DNA of 8,168 bases from Draconibacterium orientale (GCA_022736595.1 DZDC01000100.1:1-8168), one strand, 5' to 3'; counted from the stretch's first letter, positions 1 through 6,944 are shown. Translations and numbers: made by a program. Notes: generated by a model not told the origin, from the sequence alone.

Positions 1-2
1 TT

Positions 3-95
3 TCGGAATTTAGAACTCCCGTTAATATTAAAATCAAGATGCTGTGTGCATTCATAGTTCTGCTATTTTTGCTGTTTTATTTTTCAATCTTTTAA
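3..95 (+). CDS. mreD: C-terminal end of probable MreD (partial)
   Basis: An open frame enters from the left edge and ends at TAA 93-95, giving about 30 residues. The last part is a hydrophobic stretch (from MLCAFIVLLFLLF onward) followed by a very short polar-free tail, which fits a final membrane helix. It ends 7 bp before the PBP2 gene. In Bacteroidota and many other bacteria the order mreB-mreC-mreD-mrdA-rodA is common, and MreD is a small integral membrane protein of the elongasome. The identification rests on position plus the terminal transmembrane segment, because too little sequence is present for a family motif. It could be another small membrane protein. The 5' part lies outside the window. 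Confidence 0.55.
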   Translation, partial: SEFRTPVNIKIKMLCAFIVLLFLLFYFSIF

Positions 96-102
96 GTCGA
101 GC

Positions 103-1926
103 ATGATCATACGTAAGGATAAATATGAGGATCGTAAATATACCATTTACAGCTTTTTTATTGGGGCTGGGGTGCTGTTTTTGATTCGACTGTTGTATTT
201 GCAATTATGGAGCGACGAATTAAAAATGGCTGCCGACAACAATACTCGGCGCGATGTGACCATTTACCCTCCACGAGGTTTGGTTTATGATCGCAATGGG
301 GAGCTTATGGTTTTTAATGAGGCGGTTTTTGATTTGATGATTGTTCCCAATCAGGCAAAAGAAATTGATATTTCAGAGCTATGCAATTTATTGGAAATTG
401 ATAGTCTTGAATATCAAAAACGCTTTGATAAAGCCCGGGTTTACAGTCCGCGCAAAGCCAGTATTTTTGAAAAGCAACTATCGAAAGTTCAAACTGCATT
501 TTTGCAAGAAAAATTGTTCATGTTTCCTGGATTTTATGTTCAGGCTCGTACCTTGCGTAAGTATCCGCATCCCACTGCCGCACATCTATTGGGTTATATC
601 AACGAGGTGAACAACAACGAAATGGAAAAAGATACTTTTTATGCTCCGGGCGATTACATTGGCAAGAGTGGCATCGAGAAATCTTACGAAACTTATCTTC
701 GGGGGCGTAAAGGAATTCAAAAAATGATGGTGGATGTGCACAATCGCGAAAAAGGGGCATTTCATGATGGCATTTATGATGTGCAAGCTGAGAATGGGAA
801 AAATCTTTATACCGGCATCGATTTGAAACTTCAAATCTATGGCGAAGAGCTGATGAAAAATAAGGTGGGAGGTATTGTGGCCATTGAGCCTTCTACTGGC
901 GAAATAATAGCATTGGTAAGTACCCCCAATTACGATCCTAATGTGCTGGTGGGCAGAGAAATGTCGAAAGCATACAATGCCTTGGTGGAGGATCCTATTA
1001 AGCCCTTGCTCAACCGAGCTCTCAACAGTGCTTACCCTCCTGGAAGTACCTTTAAGATTGTGCAAGCGCTCATTGCTCAACAAGAGCAAGTGGCGAATGC
1101 CAATACCTATTACAGCTGCTCCAACGGATGGAGTTACAGAGGCTTGCATGTGGGTTGTCACCCTCACCCCTCGCCCAGTGATTTGGCTACCAGTGTTGAA
1201 ATTTCCTGCAATGCCTATTACTGCAATGTGTATCGTTCGCTTCTCGACAATCCCAAATATAAAAACACCGAAGCGGCCTTTAATCATTGGAGAGGCCAGG
1301 TGAATGCCATGGGTTTTGGGGTAAAGTACGGCATTGATTTGCCCTATGAAAAAACCGGAAACATTCCAACCTCCAAATATTACGACAAGTATTATGGCCG
1401 TGGTCATTGGAATGCCATCACCACCATTTCGCTTTCTATCGGTCAAGGTGAAATTTTGGCCACTCCCTTGCAATTGGCCAATTTAGCATGTATTATGGCC
1501 AATAGGGGGTATTATTTTACACCTCATGTGGTTGCTGCCATCGAGCATGCGAGTCAAAAGCAAAAACTATTTATGGAGAAGCATTTTGCAGGCGTCGATG
1601 CTCAATATTACCAACTTGTGGTGGATGCCATGGAGAATGTAGTGCAACGAGGAACGGCCCAATTGGCAAAAATTGATAGCATTTCGGTTTGCGGAAAAAC
1701 GGGAACTGCACAAAATCCGCATGGTGAAAATCACTCGGTTTTTATTGCCTTTGCTCCAAAAGATAACCCTAAGATTGCCATTGCTGTTTTTATCGAAAAC
1801 TCTGGTTATGGTGGAACATGGGCCGCACCCATAGCCAGCTTAATGATTGAGCAATATCTTAAAGGCTATGTGCCTGAAAAGCGCAAATATTTAGAAACCA
1901 GGATGCTGGAAGGAAAATTAATGTAA
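103..1926 (+). CDS. mrdA: Penicillin-binding protein 2 (elongasome peptidoglycan transpeptidase)
   Basis: Class B penicillin-binding protein, 607 residues, near the usual length of PBP2 (about 600-640). It crosslinks peptidoglycan stem peptides in the periplasm during lateral growth, in complex with RodA. A short cytoplasmic N-terminus precedes one membrane helix at residues 15-36. The PBP dimerisation region follows, with the RGLVYDRNG motif at 58-66 and GKSGIEKSYE further on. The transpeptidase domain has all three active-site motifs: S315-T-F-K318 (acylated serine S315), S368-C-N370 and K532-T-G534. A Cys/His cluster (C339, C352, H353, H355, C369) lies between the first two motifs, where gamma-proteobacterial PBP2 carries a zinc site. 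The ATG at 103 directly follows the upstream stop and leaves a normal membrane anchor. rodA starts 5 bp after the stop, so the two are surely co-transcribed. The gene looks intact and functional. Confidence 0.96.
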   Translation: MIIRKDKYEDRKYTIYSFFIGAGVLFLIRLLYLQLWSDELKMAADNNTRRDVTIYPPRGLVYDRNGELMVFNEAVFDLMIVPNQAKEIDISELCNLLEIDSLEYQKRFDKARVYSPRKASIFEKQLSKVQTAFLQEKLFMFPGFYVQARTLRKYPHPTAAHLLGYINEVNNNEMEKDTFYAPGDYIGKSGIEKSYETYLRGRKGIQKMMVDVHNREKGAFHDGIYDVQAENGKNLYTGIDLKLQIYGEELMKNKVGGIVAIEPSTGEIIALVSTPNYDPNVLVGREMSKAYNALVEDPIKPLLNRALNSAYPPGSTFKIVQALIAQQEQVANANTYYSCSNGWSYRGLHVGCHPHPSPSDLATSVEISCNAYYCNVYRSLLDNPKYKNTEAAFNHWRGQVNAMGFGVKYGIDLPYEKTGNIPTSKYYDKYYGRGHWNAITTISLSIGQGEILATPLQLANLACIMANRGYYFTPHVVAAIEHASQKQKLFMEKHFAGVDAQYYQLVVDAMENVVQRGTAQLAKIDSISVCGKTGTAQNPHGENHSVFIAFAPKDNPKIAIAVFIENSGYGGTWAAPIASLMIEQYLKGYVPEKRKYLETRMLEGKLM

Positions 1927-1931
1927 CAACC

Positions 1932-3200
1932 ATGGCAGATAATCAAAAAATATGGCGAAATATCGACTGGATCATGGTGGGGATTTACCTCTTCATGGTG
2001 CTTTTTGGATGGCTTAATATTTACGCTGCGGTGTTTAATCAAGAGCATGCCAGTATCTTTGATATGTCGCAACGCTATGGCAAACAGCTTCTTTGGATTG
2101 GAATGGCCTTGGTGATTGGAGTAGTTATTTTACTCATCGATCCTAAGTTTTTTAGTCAGTTTTCGTATCCCATTTATGGCCTTCACATGCTTACTTTGGT
2201 GGCTGTTTTGCTCTTTGGAAAGGAGGTTGCTGGGTCAAAAAGTTGGTTTGAAGTGGGCAGTTTTGCCATACAGCCTGCGGAGTTTATGAAGTACGCCACT
2301 GCTTTGACCTTGGCGCTCTATCTCAGCAATATGAATCTCAAAATTGGCCAACTCCGCGATACCATTCTCAGTGGAATAATTATTCTGTTCCCTGCCGCGC
2401 TCATCCTTCTGCAAAACGATACCGGAAGTGCTTTGGTTTACACTTCTTTCATTTTTGTACTTTATCGTAGAGGATTGAGTGGAAATATCTTTATCATTGT
2501 CTTCGTTTTTGCACTTTTTGCCGTGTTAAGCCTTCTGTTGCAAACGCTTATGCAAAAGCTGATTTTGCTCTCCGTCATTGGACTTGGTCTGGGCTTTGTT
2601 TTTTACCTTATGAAACATAGTGTAAAAAATGGTTTACGCCTTTTCATGGTTTTTTCCATTTTAGCGGTTTACATTTTCTCCGTGGATTTTGCCTTTAGCA
2701 AGCTGCAACCTCACCAACAGATTAGGATAAAAGTTTTGCTCAATATCGAACAAGATTTACAGGGTGCAGGTTACAACGTACATCAGTCAAAAATTGCCAT
2801 AGGCTCTGGAGGGTTTATAGGTAAAGGATTTCTACAAGGTACTCAAACCAAATTTAACTTTGTGCCAGAGCAAAGTACCGACTTTATTTTTTGTACCATT
2901 GGCGAAGAATGGGGTTTTGTTGGGAGCCTTCTGGTGGTGGGTTCCTTTGTATTTTTATTGATGCGCATTGTTTCCAAAGCCGAACGACAGCGGTCTCCAT
3001 TTGCCCAAATTTATGGTTATGGTGTTGCCAGCATTCTCTTTTTTCATTTTGTCATCAATATTGGTATGGTGCTCGGACTCCTTCCTGTGATTGGAATTCC
3101 CTTGCCGTTTTTTAGTTATGGCGGTAGCTCTCTTTGGGCTTTCACAGTGCTGCTCTTTATCTTTATTCGTCAAGATGCCGAGCACACCAAACTTCTTTAA
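1932..3200 (+). CDS. rodA: RodA, SEDS-family peptidoglycan glycosyltransferase
   Basis: Polytopic membrane protein of 422 residues from the FtsW/RodA/SpoVE (SEDS) family, which polymerises glycan strands from lipid II together with PBP2. Family signatures are visible in order: QPAEFMKY at 114-121 (QPxE motif, E117), LQNDTGSALVY, a conserved periplasmic-loop block with GAGY and QSKIAIGSGGFIGKGF, GTQTKFNFVPEQSTDFIF, EEWGF, and IPLPFFSYGGSS at 389-400 near the C-terminus. About ten hydrophobic helices can be counted. The probable catalytic aspartate of the large periplasmic loop (E. coli D262 equivalent) is D275. It is followed by leucine here, where most members have proline. Assignment to RodA rather than FtsW rests on direct linkage to mrdA and on the GKGFLQGTQTK block. 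The next gene starts 17 bp downstream. Confidence 0.96.
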   Translation: MADNQKIWRNIDWIMVGIYLFMVLFGWLNIYAAVFNQEHASIFDMSQRYGKQLLWIGMALVIGVVILLIDPKFFSQFSYPIYGLHMLTLVAVLLFGKEVAGSKSWFEVGSFAIQPAEFMKYATALTLALYLSNMNLKIGQLRDTILSGIIILFPAALILLQNDTGSALVYTSFIFVLYRRGLSGNIFIIVFVFALFAVLSLLLQTLMQKLILLSVIGLGLGFVFYLMKHSVKNGLRLFMVFSILAVYIFSVDFAFSKLQPHQQIRIKVLLNIEQDLQGAGYNVHQSKIAIGSGGFIGKGFLQGTQTKFNFVPEQSTDFIFCTIGEEWGFVGSLLVVGSFVFLLMRIVSKAERQRSPFAQIYGYGVASILFFHFVINIGMVLGLLPVIGIPLPFFSYGGSSLWAFTVLLFIFIRQDAEHTKLL

Positions 3201-3217
3201 AATCAAGACCTAAGCCC

Positions 3218-4843
3218 ATGAATAATTCCAATTCGATTGTATCACTTTTTACACCAAAGACGTTGCTTTTGTGGGTTTTAAGTTTTATGGTGCTGGGCTG
3301 TAAAAGTCCCCAGAAACTCCCTGATAATACCCAACCCGATTATGGCTTGACCAACGAATTTTTGGAGGCCAAGAAAGCTTTGTACAGTGGACAAACTGAA
3401 AAGGCGGTAAAGCTTTATAGTCAATGTATTCAACATAATTCGGCGCATCATCCTTCCTACTTTGAATTGGCTCGACTTTATGAATTTCAGAATAGCACCA
3501 AAGCCATTGCATTGGCTCAAAAAGCGGTGGAATTGGATCCTGAAAACAATTGGTATGCGGAGCTTTTGTTGCGATTGTATCAATCATCAAAGGATTATGA
3601 GAAAGCCATTGAGGTCAATAAACAGTTGATTAAGCAATACCCTCAGAATAAGGATTATTATTACAATTTGGCCAATCTTTATATTGAATCCAAGGATTAT
3701 GAAGGAGCCTTAAAGGCCTATGATCTCTTTTTGCAAAAGTTTGGTTACGAGCAAGGTGTTTTGGAACAGCAAAAGCAAATCTACCTTAAAAAAGGCCAAT
3801 ATAAAAAGGCCGTTGAAGTGCTCGAAGTCCTGAGCCAGCGCAATCCTCAAAACAAAGATTATCTGGGAATGATTGCCGAAATATATTCCAAAACTGGTAA
3901 TTCAGAGCAAGCCATGGTTTACTATCAAAAGATCTTAACTATCGATCCCAAAGATGGTTATGTGCATTTTGCCATGGCCGATTTTTACTTACAACGCCAA
4001 CTTATGAAGGCAGCTAAAACCGAAATTCTATTGGGAATGCAAGCGCCAGATTTGGCCGTAAATGCCAAAATGAAAGTGCTGATGCAAACCTACCAATGGA
4101 GTTTGGAAGACAGTCTTAAAAAACCATTTTTCGATAGCTTATACCACATTGCCAATGAGTTGCATCCTAACAATGCAGCTATTTTGGCCCTTGGAGCCGA
4201 TGTGGCTTTGGGCAGGAACGATATCAAAGGTGCTGCTCAACTTTTTGAACAAGTGTTGGCGGTGGATAGCAGCAAATACATTATTTGGGAACAACTCATG
4301 GAAATCGACTATCAAAGTCAACAATTTACAAAGCTTAAAGCACACAGTCAAAGGGCATTGGCCCTTTTTCCGCAATATCCTCAAGTATATTATTACCAAG
4401 CACTTTCTCTTGAACCTGAGGGCGATTGGAAACGCATCAAGCAACTGATGAAGGTGGGGAATAACTTTGTGTACGAAGCCAAACAGAAAGCAAATTTCTA
4501 TGCCATGGAAGGCAAAGCCGAAATACAAATGGGCGAAGTGGATGATGGAAAGGCTAATTTTGACCGAGCTCTTAAACTCGATGTTCAAAACAATCAAATA
4601 AAATCTCAATATGCCTACAGCTTGGCGACCCACAATCTTGAGCTTTCCAAAGCCTTAAATTTGGCTAAAGAAGCTTATGAATTGGAACCGCAAAATCAGG
4701 TGTTTTTGCACCATTATATTTATTGCCTCCATGCTTCGGGAGCTAAGGATGAGGCAAAATTGTGGATTCAACGGGCTACTCAAAAATATCCCAATGATTT
4801 GGAATTAAAACTATTACAAACGGAAATATTTAAAAATGAATAA
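3218..4843 (+). CDS. TPR-repeat lipoprotein
   Basis: Predicted lipoprotein of 541 residues. The ATG at 3218 is preferred because it gives a clean type II signal peptide (hydrophobic LLLWVLSFMV, lipobox V-L-G-C with C28). The open frame extends upstream to an ATG at 3134, but that would overlap rodA by 67 bp and bury the signal. After the cysteine come tetratricopeptide repeats. One block covers roughly residues 45-265, with helices such as YYYNLANLYIESKDYEGALKAY and frequent Pro at repeat ends. A second, more diverged block covers roughly 350-535. TPR arrays form superhelical scaffolds for protein binding, so a scaffold or adaptor role in the envelope is an inference. The residues after C28 (KSPQ) are not acidic, so the surface-export signal known from some Bacteroidota lipoproteins is absent and a periplasm-facing location is more likely. 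It overlaps the next gene by 8 bp. The specific partner is unknown. Confidence 0.88.
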   Translation: MNNSNSIVSLFTPKTLLLWVLSFMVLGCKSPQKLPDNTQPDYGLTNEFLEAKKALYSGQTEKAVKLYSQCIQHNSAHHPSYFELARLYEFQNSTKAIALAQKAVELDPENNWYAELLLRLYQSSKDYEKAIEVNKQLIKQYPQNKDYYYNLANLYIESKDYEGALKAYDLFLQKFGYEQGVLEQQKQIYLKKGQYKKAVEVLEVLSQRNPQNKDYLGMIAEIYSKTGNSEQAMVYYQKILTIDPKDGYVHFAMADFYLQRQLMKAAKTEILLGMQAPDLAVNAKMKVLMQTYQWSLEDSLKKPFFDSLYHIANELHPNNAAILALGADVALGRNDIKGAAQLFEQVLAVDSSKYIIWEQLMEIDYQSQQFTKLKAHSQRALALFPQYPQVYYYQALSLEPEGDWKRIKQLMKVGNNFVYEAKQKANFYAMEGKAEIQMGEVDDGKANFDRALKLDVQNNQIKSQYAYSLATHNLELSKALNLAKEAYELEPQNQVFLHHYIYCLHASGAKDEAKLWIQRATQKYPNDLELKLLQTEIFKNE

Positions 4844-5684
4844 GTCTTTTTTATCTTTTTTTAGTGTTCTTATGATTTTCTTGGGCCTGCTCTCATCGTG
4901 CCGCTCCACTGTGCCTGTTGCCCAACCCATGGTTACTGTGGATACTTTGGCCAAAGCCCAACAAGAAGTAAAAGCGGTGTATGACCAGTTCAAAGCCAAA
5001 GAATTTAGTGCGCCTTGGCTACTGGGAAAATTTGATGGAGTATATCACGATGGAGACAAGACGCAAGGCTTCAATGGGCAAATTAGAATTCAAAATGACA
5101 GCGTTATCTGGGCTAATATCAATGCTTTGATGGGAATTGAAATTTTTAGAATACTCATTCGTCCCGATAGTTTTTTTATGTTGAACAAGCTTGAAAAGAC
5201 CTATACGGCTGAAAGTTCCAAATACCTTAACGAAAAGTTTGGGATGCAGATCCATTTTGAAATGTTGCAAGCGGTGCTGTTGGGTAATGATTTCCCGTAT
5301 TACGAAACCGATGTTTTTAAACTTTCAGAGAATGCTGAATCTTATCAACTGAGCACCCTTGGTCGTCGCAAGTTGAAAAAGTATGTAAAAGCCAACGATG
5401 ACTTGAACAAGGTAATGGTTCAAACTTTGAACATCGATAAATCCACTTTCAGACTCAAAAAGCAGAATGCCAAAATCATAGGACAGGATAAGGCGAAACT
5501 CAGGGCAGTGTACGATAAATACATTGAGGTAGGGGGACAGCTTTTTCCTTCATTCATCACCTTGTTTCTAAAAGATGATGATAAAACTTATCTTGAAATT
5601 CAATTTTCATCGGTGGAATCGGGGCAAAAGCAAAGCTTTCCTTTTAAGATTCCAGCCAAATATACCAAGGTGAGCATTAATTAA
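4836..5684 (+). CDS. DUF4292 family lipoprotein, LolA/LolB-like
   Basis: Lipoprotein of 282 residues. The signal peptide has a hydrophobic core (FFSVLMIFLGLL) and lipobox L-S-S-C with C22. The mature protein has alternating beta-rich segments typical of DUF4292: FNGQIRIQNDSVIWANI, then a GIEIFRILIRPDSFFMLNKLEKTY stretch read here in two parts (residues near 95-105 and 107-120), an EMLQAVLLG helix, and a C-terminal strand pair ending KIPAKYTKVSIN. From memory, DUF4292 belongs to the LolA/LolB fold clan, whose members carry lipid-modified proteins or lipids in a hydrophobic half-barrel. An outer-membrane LolB-like receptor role is therefore plausible but inferred. Its ATG lies inside the last codons of the TPR lipoprotein gene (8 bp overlap), which suggests coupled translation and a joint function. 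The gene ends the + strand run; nothing downstream belongs to the operon. Confidence 0.85.
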   Translation: MNKSFLSFFSVLMIFLGLLSSCRSTVPVAQPMVTVDTLAKAQQEVKAVYDQFKAKEFSAPWLLGKFDGVYHDGDKTQGFNGQIRIQNDSVIWANINALMGIEIFRILIRPDSFFMLNKLEKTYTAESSKYLNEKFGMQIHFEMLQAVLLGNDFPYYETDVFKLSENAESYQLSTLGRRKLKKYVKANDDLNKVMVQTLNIDKSTFRLKKQNAKIIGQDKAKLRAVYDKYIEVGGQLFPSFITLFLKDDDKTYLEIQFSSVESGQKQSFPFKIPAKYTKVSIN

Positions 5685-5706
5685 AAGGGGTTCTAAATGC
5701 CGCAAG

Positions 5707-5737
5707 CTTTTGGGATTTATGACTCCCTCAAAAGGGA
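5707..5737. terminator. Weak hairpin in the convergent gap
   Basis: The 99 bp between the convergent genes (5685-5783) holds no open frame. It contains a possible stem of CTTTT plus GGGA pairing with TCCC plus AAAAG (about 9 pairs, 2-nt bulge, 8-nt loop). A competing small hairpin is TCCCT-CAAA-AGGGA at 5724-5737. Neither is followed by a clear T tract on either strand. Position between converging genes is the main reason to list it as a candidate terminator. Confidence 0.25.
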
Positions 5738-5783
5738 ATGATTTCCGAAAAAGCCCTGCAAAACTTTGGCAAGATTGTTTGAA

Positions 5784-6341
5784 TTAAAAGAGCTTTTGAA
5801 CCTCTTTTTTCAACATTTCAATGGCTCTTTCGGTTTGGTTTTTCTCGTGACCTAGGCTCATTTCAAAAATCTTTTGTGCCAATTCCAATCCATTACCATC
5901 GGGCTTGAGGTCTGAAGCAGCGGTATTGATGAGTTTTATGACCTCTTCTTTGGCAGTACGAAGCATCGCCCAGCTTTCTTTGCTGATATAAAGTTGTTGC
6001 GCTAAATTATGCTCGTATTCGTCGCGGATGTTTTTGAGTAAGGCGGCTTGCAATTGAAAAACCATTTGATTGGGTTGCTGTACTCTGAAAATCAAGCTTT
6101 GGGGAGTAATGCGTTCCAAAAGCAAAACCATACGTTCATAGGCTTGAAGTCGCATGGGAGTCAGGTATTTCTTATCTTCGGCTTTGAGCTGGTGGCGCAG
6201 TTGTTCGAGTTGGGCTTGAAGTTCTTTTTTCTTCAACTCTTCCTGAGAGTTTAGAAAGATTTTAAGTAGAAAATAAGCCGTTGCCAATACCACCAAAGCT
6301 GGGATCACGTATTTGGCAATTTCGAGGGTTTCTTGTAGCAT
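5784..6341 (-). CDS. DUF7935-like single-pass membrane protein
   Basis: Protein of 185 residues with one N-terminal membrane helix at about 12-31, a charged coiled-coil stretch at about 33-57, then a helical soluble domain. Recognisable conserved blocks are LQAYERMVLLLERITPQ (65-81), FQLQAALL (95-102) and IRDEYEHNLAQQLYIS (105-120), followed by KEEVIKLINTAA. I know these blocks from a widespread, uncharacterised Bacteroidota family, which I believe is now called DUF7935; the name is from memory. The positive residues after the helix suggest that the helical domain is cytoplasmic. No catalytic motif is visible, and function is unknown. It starts 27 bp after the stop of the lipoprotein gene on the same strand, so the two may be co-transcribed. 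A -7-like box at that junction suggests it may also have its own promoter. The ATG at 6341 is the only start that keeps the membrane helix. Confidence 0.82.
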   Translation of the reverse strand: MLQETLEIAKYVIPALVVLATAYFLLKIFLNSQEELKKKELQAQLEQLRHQLKAEDKKYLTPMRLQAYERMVLLLERITPQSLIFRVQQPNQMVFQLQAALLKNIRDEYEHNLAQQLYISKESWAMLRTAKEEVIKLINTAASDLKPDGNGLELAQKIFEMSLGHEKNQTERAIEMLKKEVQKLF

Positions 6342-6363
6342 AGGGGGTTTAATAATAAGGCAG

Positions 6364-6398
6364 CGAAGTTACTGCTTTGAATTGGTTTTTTTAACAAA
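6364..6398 (-). promoter_or_regulatory. Possible promoter of the DUF7935-like gene
   Basis: Read on the minus strand, TTTG (6398-6395) is followed after 23 nt by TAACTTCG (6371-6364). The latter differs by one base from the Bacteroidota -7 consensus TAnnTTTG. The box overlaps the stop codon of the upstream lipoprotein gene, and the predicted transcription start would fall some 15-20 nt before the ATG at 6341. The 23-nt spacer is at the long end of the described range, so this is only a candidate. Confidence 0.35.
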
Positions 6399-6908
6399 AA
6401 TTGAAGGGCTGAAAACCACATTGCTTTTGTTGAGCGCTCTATCGATTATTTGCACCGAAAACTTAATGGAATCGGCCGTTGAAAGGGGGTTGTTGTAGAA
6501 AAGCTCAATCTGAATTTCACCGCTGATTCCTCGGTTTATATAGTTGCTTTCCACGTATGGAAAACGTGCGTTGAAAGTAGAGGGAAGGGTCACCAAAACA
6601 AAGCTATCGGCTTTTTTTTCATAATATTCGATAAGCATATTGTAGTAAAAATCTCCCTCAGGATTATAGGGATAAAGGGTATCTTCGTCCTTCAACCCCA
6701 AGTCGCCATCGCCATCGGTGAAGTTGATGGCGAGGAAGGCTTTATTGTCAATGCCAGTGCCATCGTCAATTTTATCGAACGATTTAAACTCAATTTGAGG
6801 CTCAAGAGGATATTCTACCTGTTTGCGACAGGACGAAAGCCCCAACGACAACATTAATAGAAGCACCAAGGCTCTAAAAATATTGATGTTAAAGTGTACT
6901 AGGCTCAT
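6369..6908 (-). CDS. Small lipoprotein with an Asp/Gly-rich DGDGD motif, function unknown
   Basis: Predicted lipoprotein of 179 residues: hydrophobic segment ALVLLLMLSLGL, lipobox L-S-S-C with C27, then a mature domain of about 150 residues rich in beta-strand patterns. An acidic motif, FTDGDGDLGLKDED (63-76), resembles the Asp-spaced loops that bind calcium in other secreted proteins. Calcium binding is an inference from the spacing only. Similar short lipoproteins with an FTDGDGD motif are frequent in Bacteroidota and are usually annotated as hypothetical. The residues after C27 (RKQV) are basic, not acidic, so surface display is not indicated. The ATG at 6908 sits about 20 nt downstream of the predicted start site of the minus-strand promoter. 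It is the first gene of a likely two-gene unit with the DUF7935-like gene. Confidence 0.8.
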   Translation of the reverse strand: MSLVHFNINIFRALVLLLMLSLGLSSCRKQVEYPLEPQIEFKSFDKIDDGTGIDNKAFLAINFTDGDGDLGLKDEDTLYPYNPEGDFYYNMLIEYYEKKADSFVLVTLPSTFNARFPYVESNYINRGISGEIQIELFYNNPLSTADSIKFSVQIIDRALNKSNVVFSPSIFVKKTNSKQ

Positions 6909-6921
6909 GGTTTGAATTGGT

Positions 6922-6929
6922 TATCTTTG
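6922..6929 (+). promoter_or_regulatory. -7 promoter box of the LuxE-like gene
   Basis: TATCTTTG is an exact match to the Bacteroidota -7 consensus TAnnTTTG recognised by the primary sigma factor of that phylum. The predicted start is near 6935, leaving a leader of about 40 nt before the TTG at 6975. No convincing TTG or TTTG -33 element lies at the expected distance upstream, so the call rests on the -7 box and its position. Confidence 0.6.
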
Positions 6930-6936
6930 CAGGGCA

Positions 6937-6944
6937 CAAAGGTA
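6937..6944 (-). promoter_or_regulatory. -7 promoter box of the minus-strand lipoprotein gene
   Basis: The minus strand reads TACCTTTG here, again an exact TAnnTTTG match. The predicted start is near 6930, about 22 nt upstream of the ATG at 6908. The -33 region on this strand has no clear TTG. Together with the plus-strand box it forms an imperfect inverted repeat (7 of 8 pairs, 7-nt centre). It could instead be one arm of an operator. Confidence 0.5.

Noticed and set aside
586..1473. A 295-codon open frame on the minus strand opposite mrdA
   Set aside because: It lies fully inside an intact PBP2 gene with all catalytic motifs, its translation is rich in His/Ile runs without family resemblance, and no promoter precedes it. 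It is a shadow frame.
3134..3217. Upstream ATG extension of the TPR lipoprotein
   Set aside because: It would overlap rodA by 67 bp and place 28 unrelated residues before a clean lipoprotein signal peptide that begins at 3218.
4139..4633. A 164-codon minus-strand open frame inside the TPR gene
   Set aside because: Low-complexity translation opposite a clear TPR array; no start signals or family features.
5685..5783. Small gene in the convergent gap
   Set aside because: Both strands are interrupted by stops, and neither a start codon with a useful frame nor a promoter box is present.
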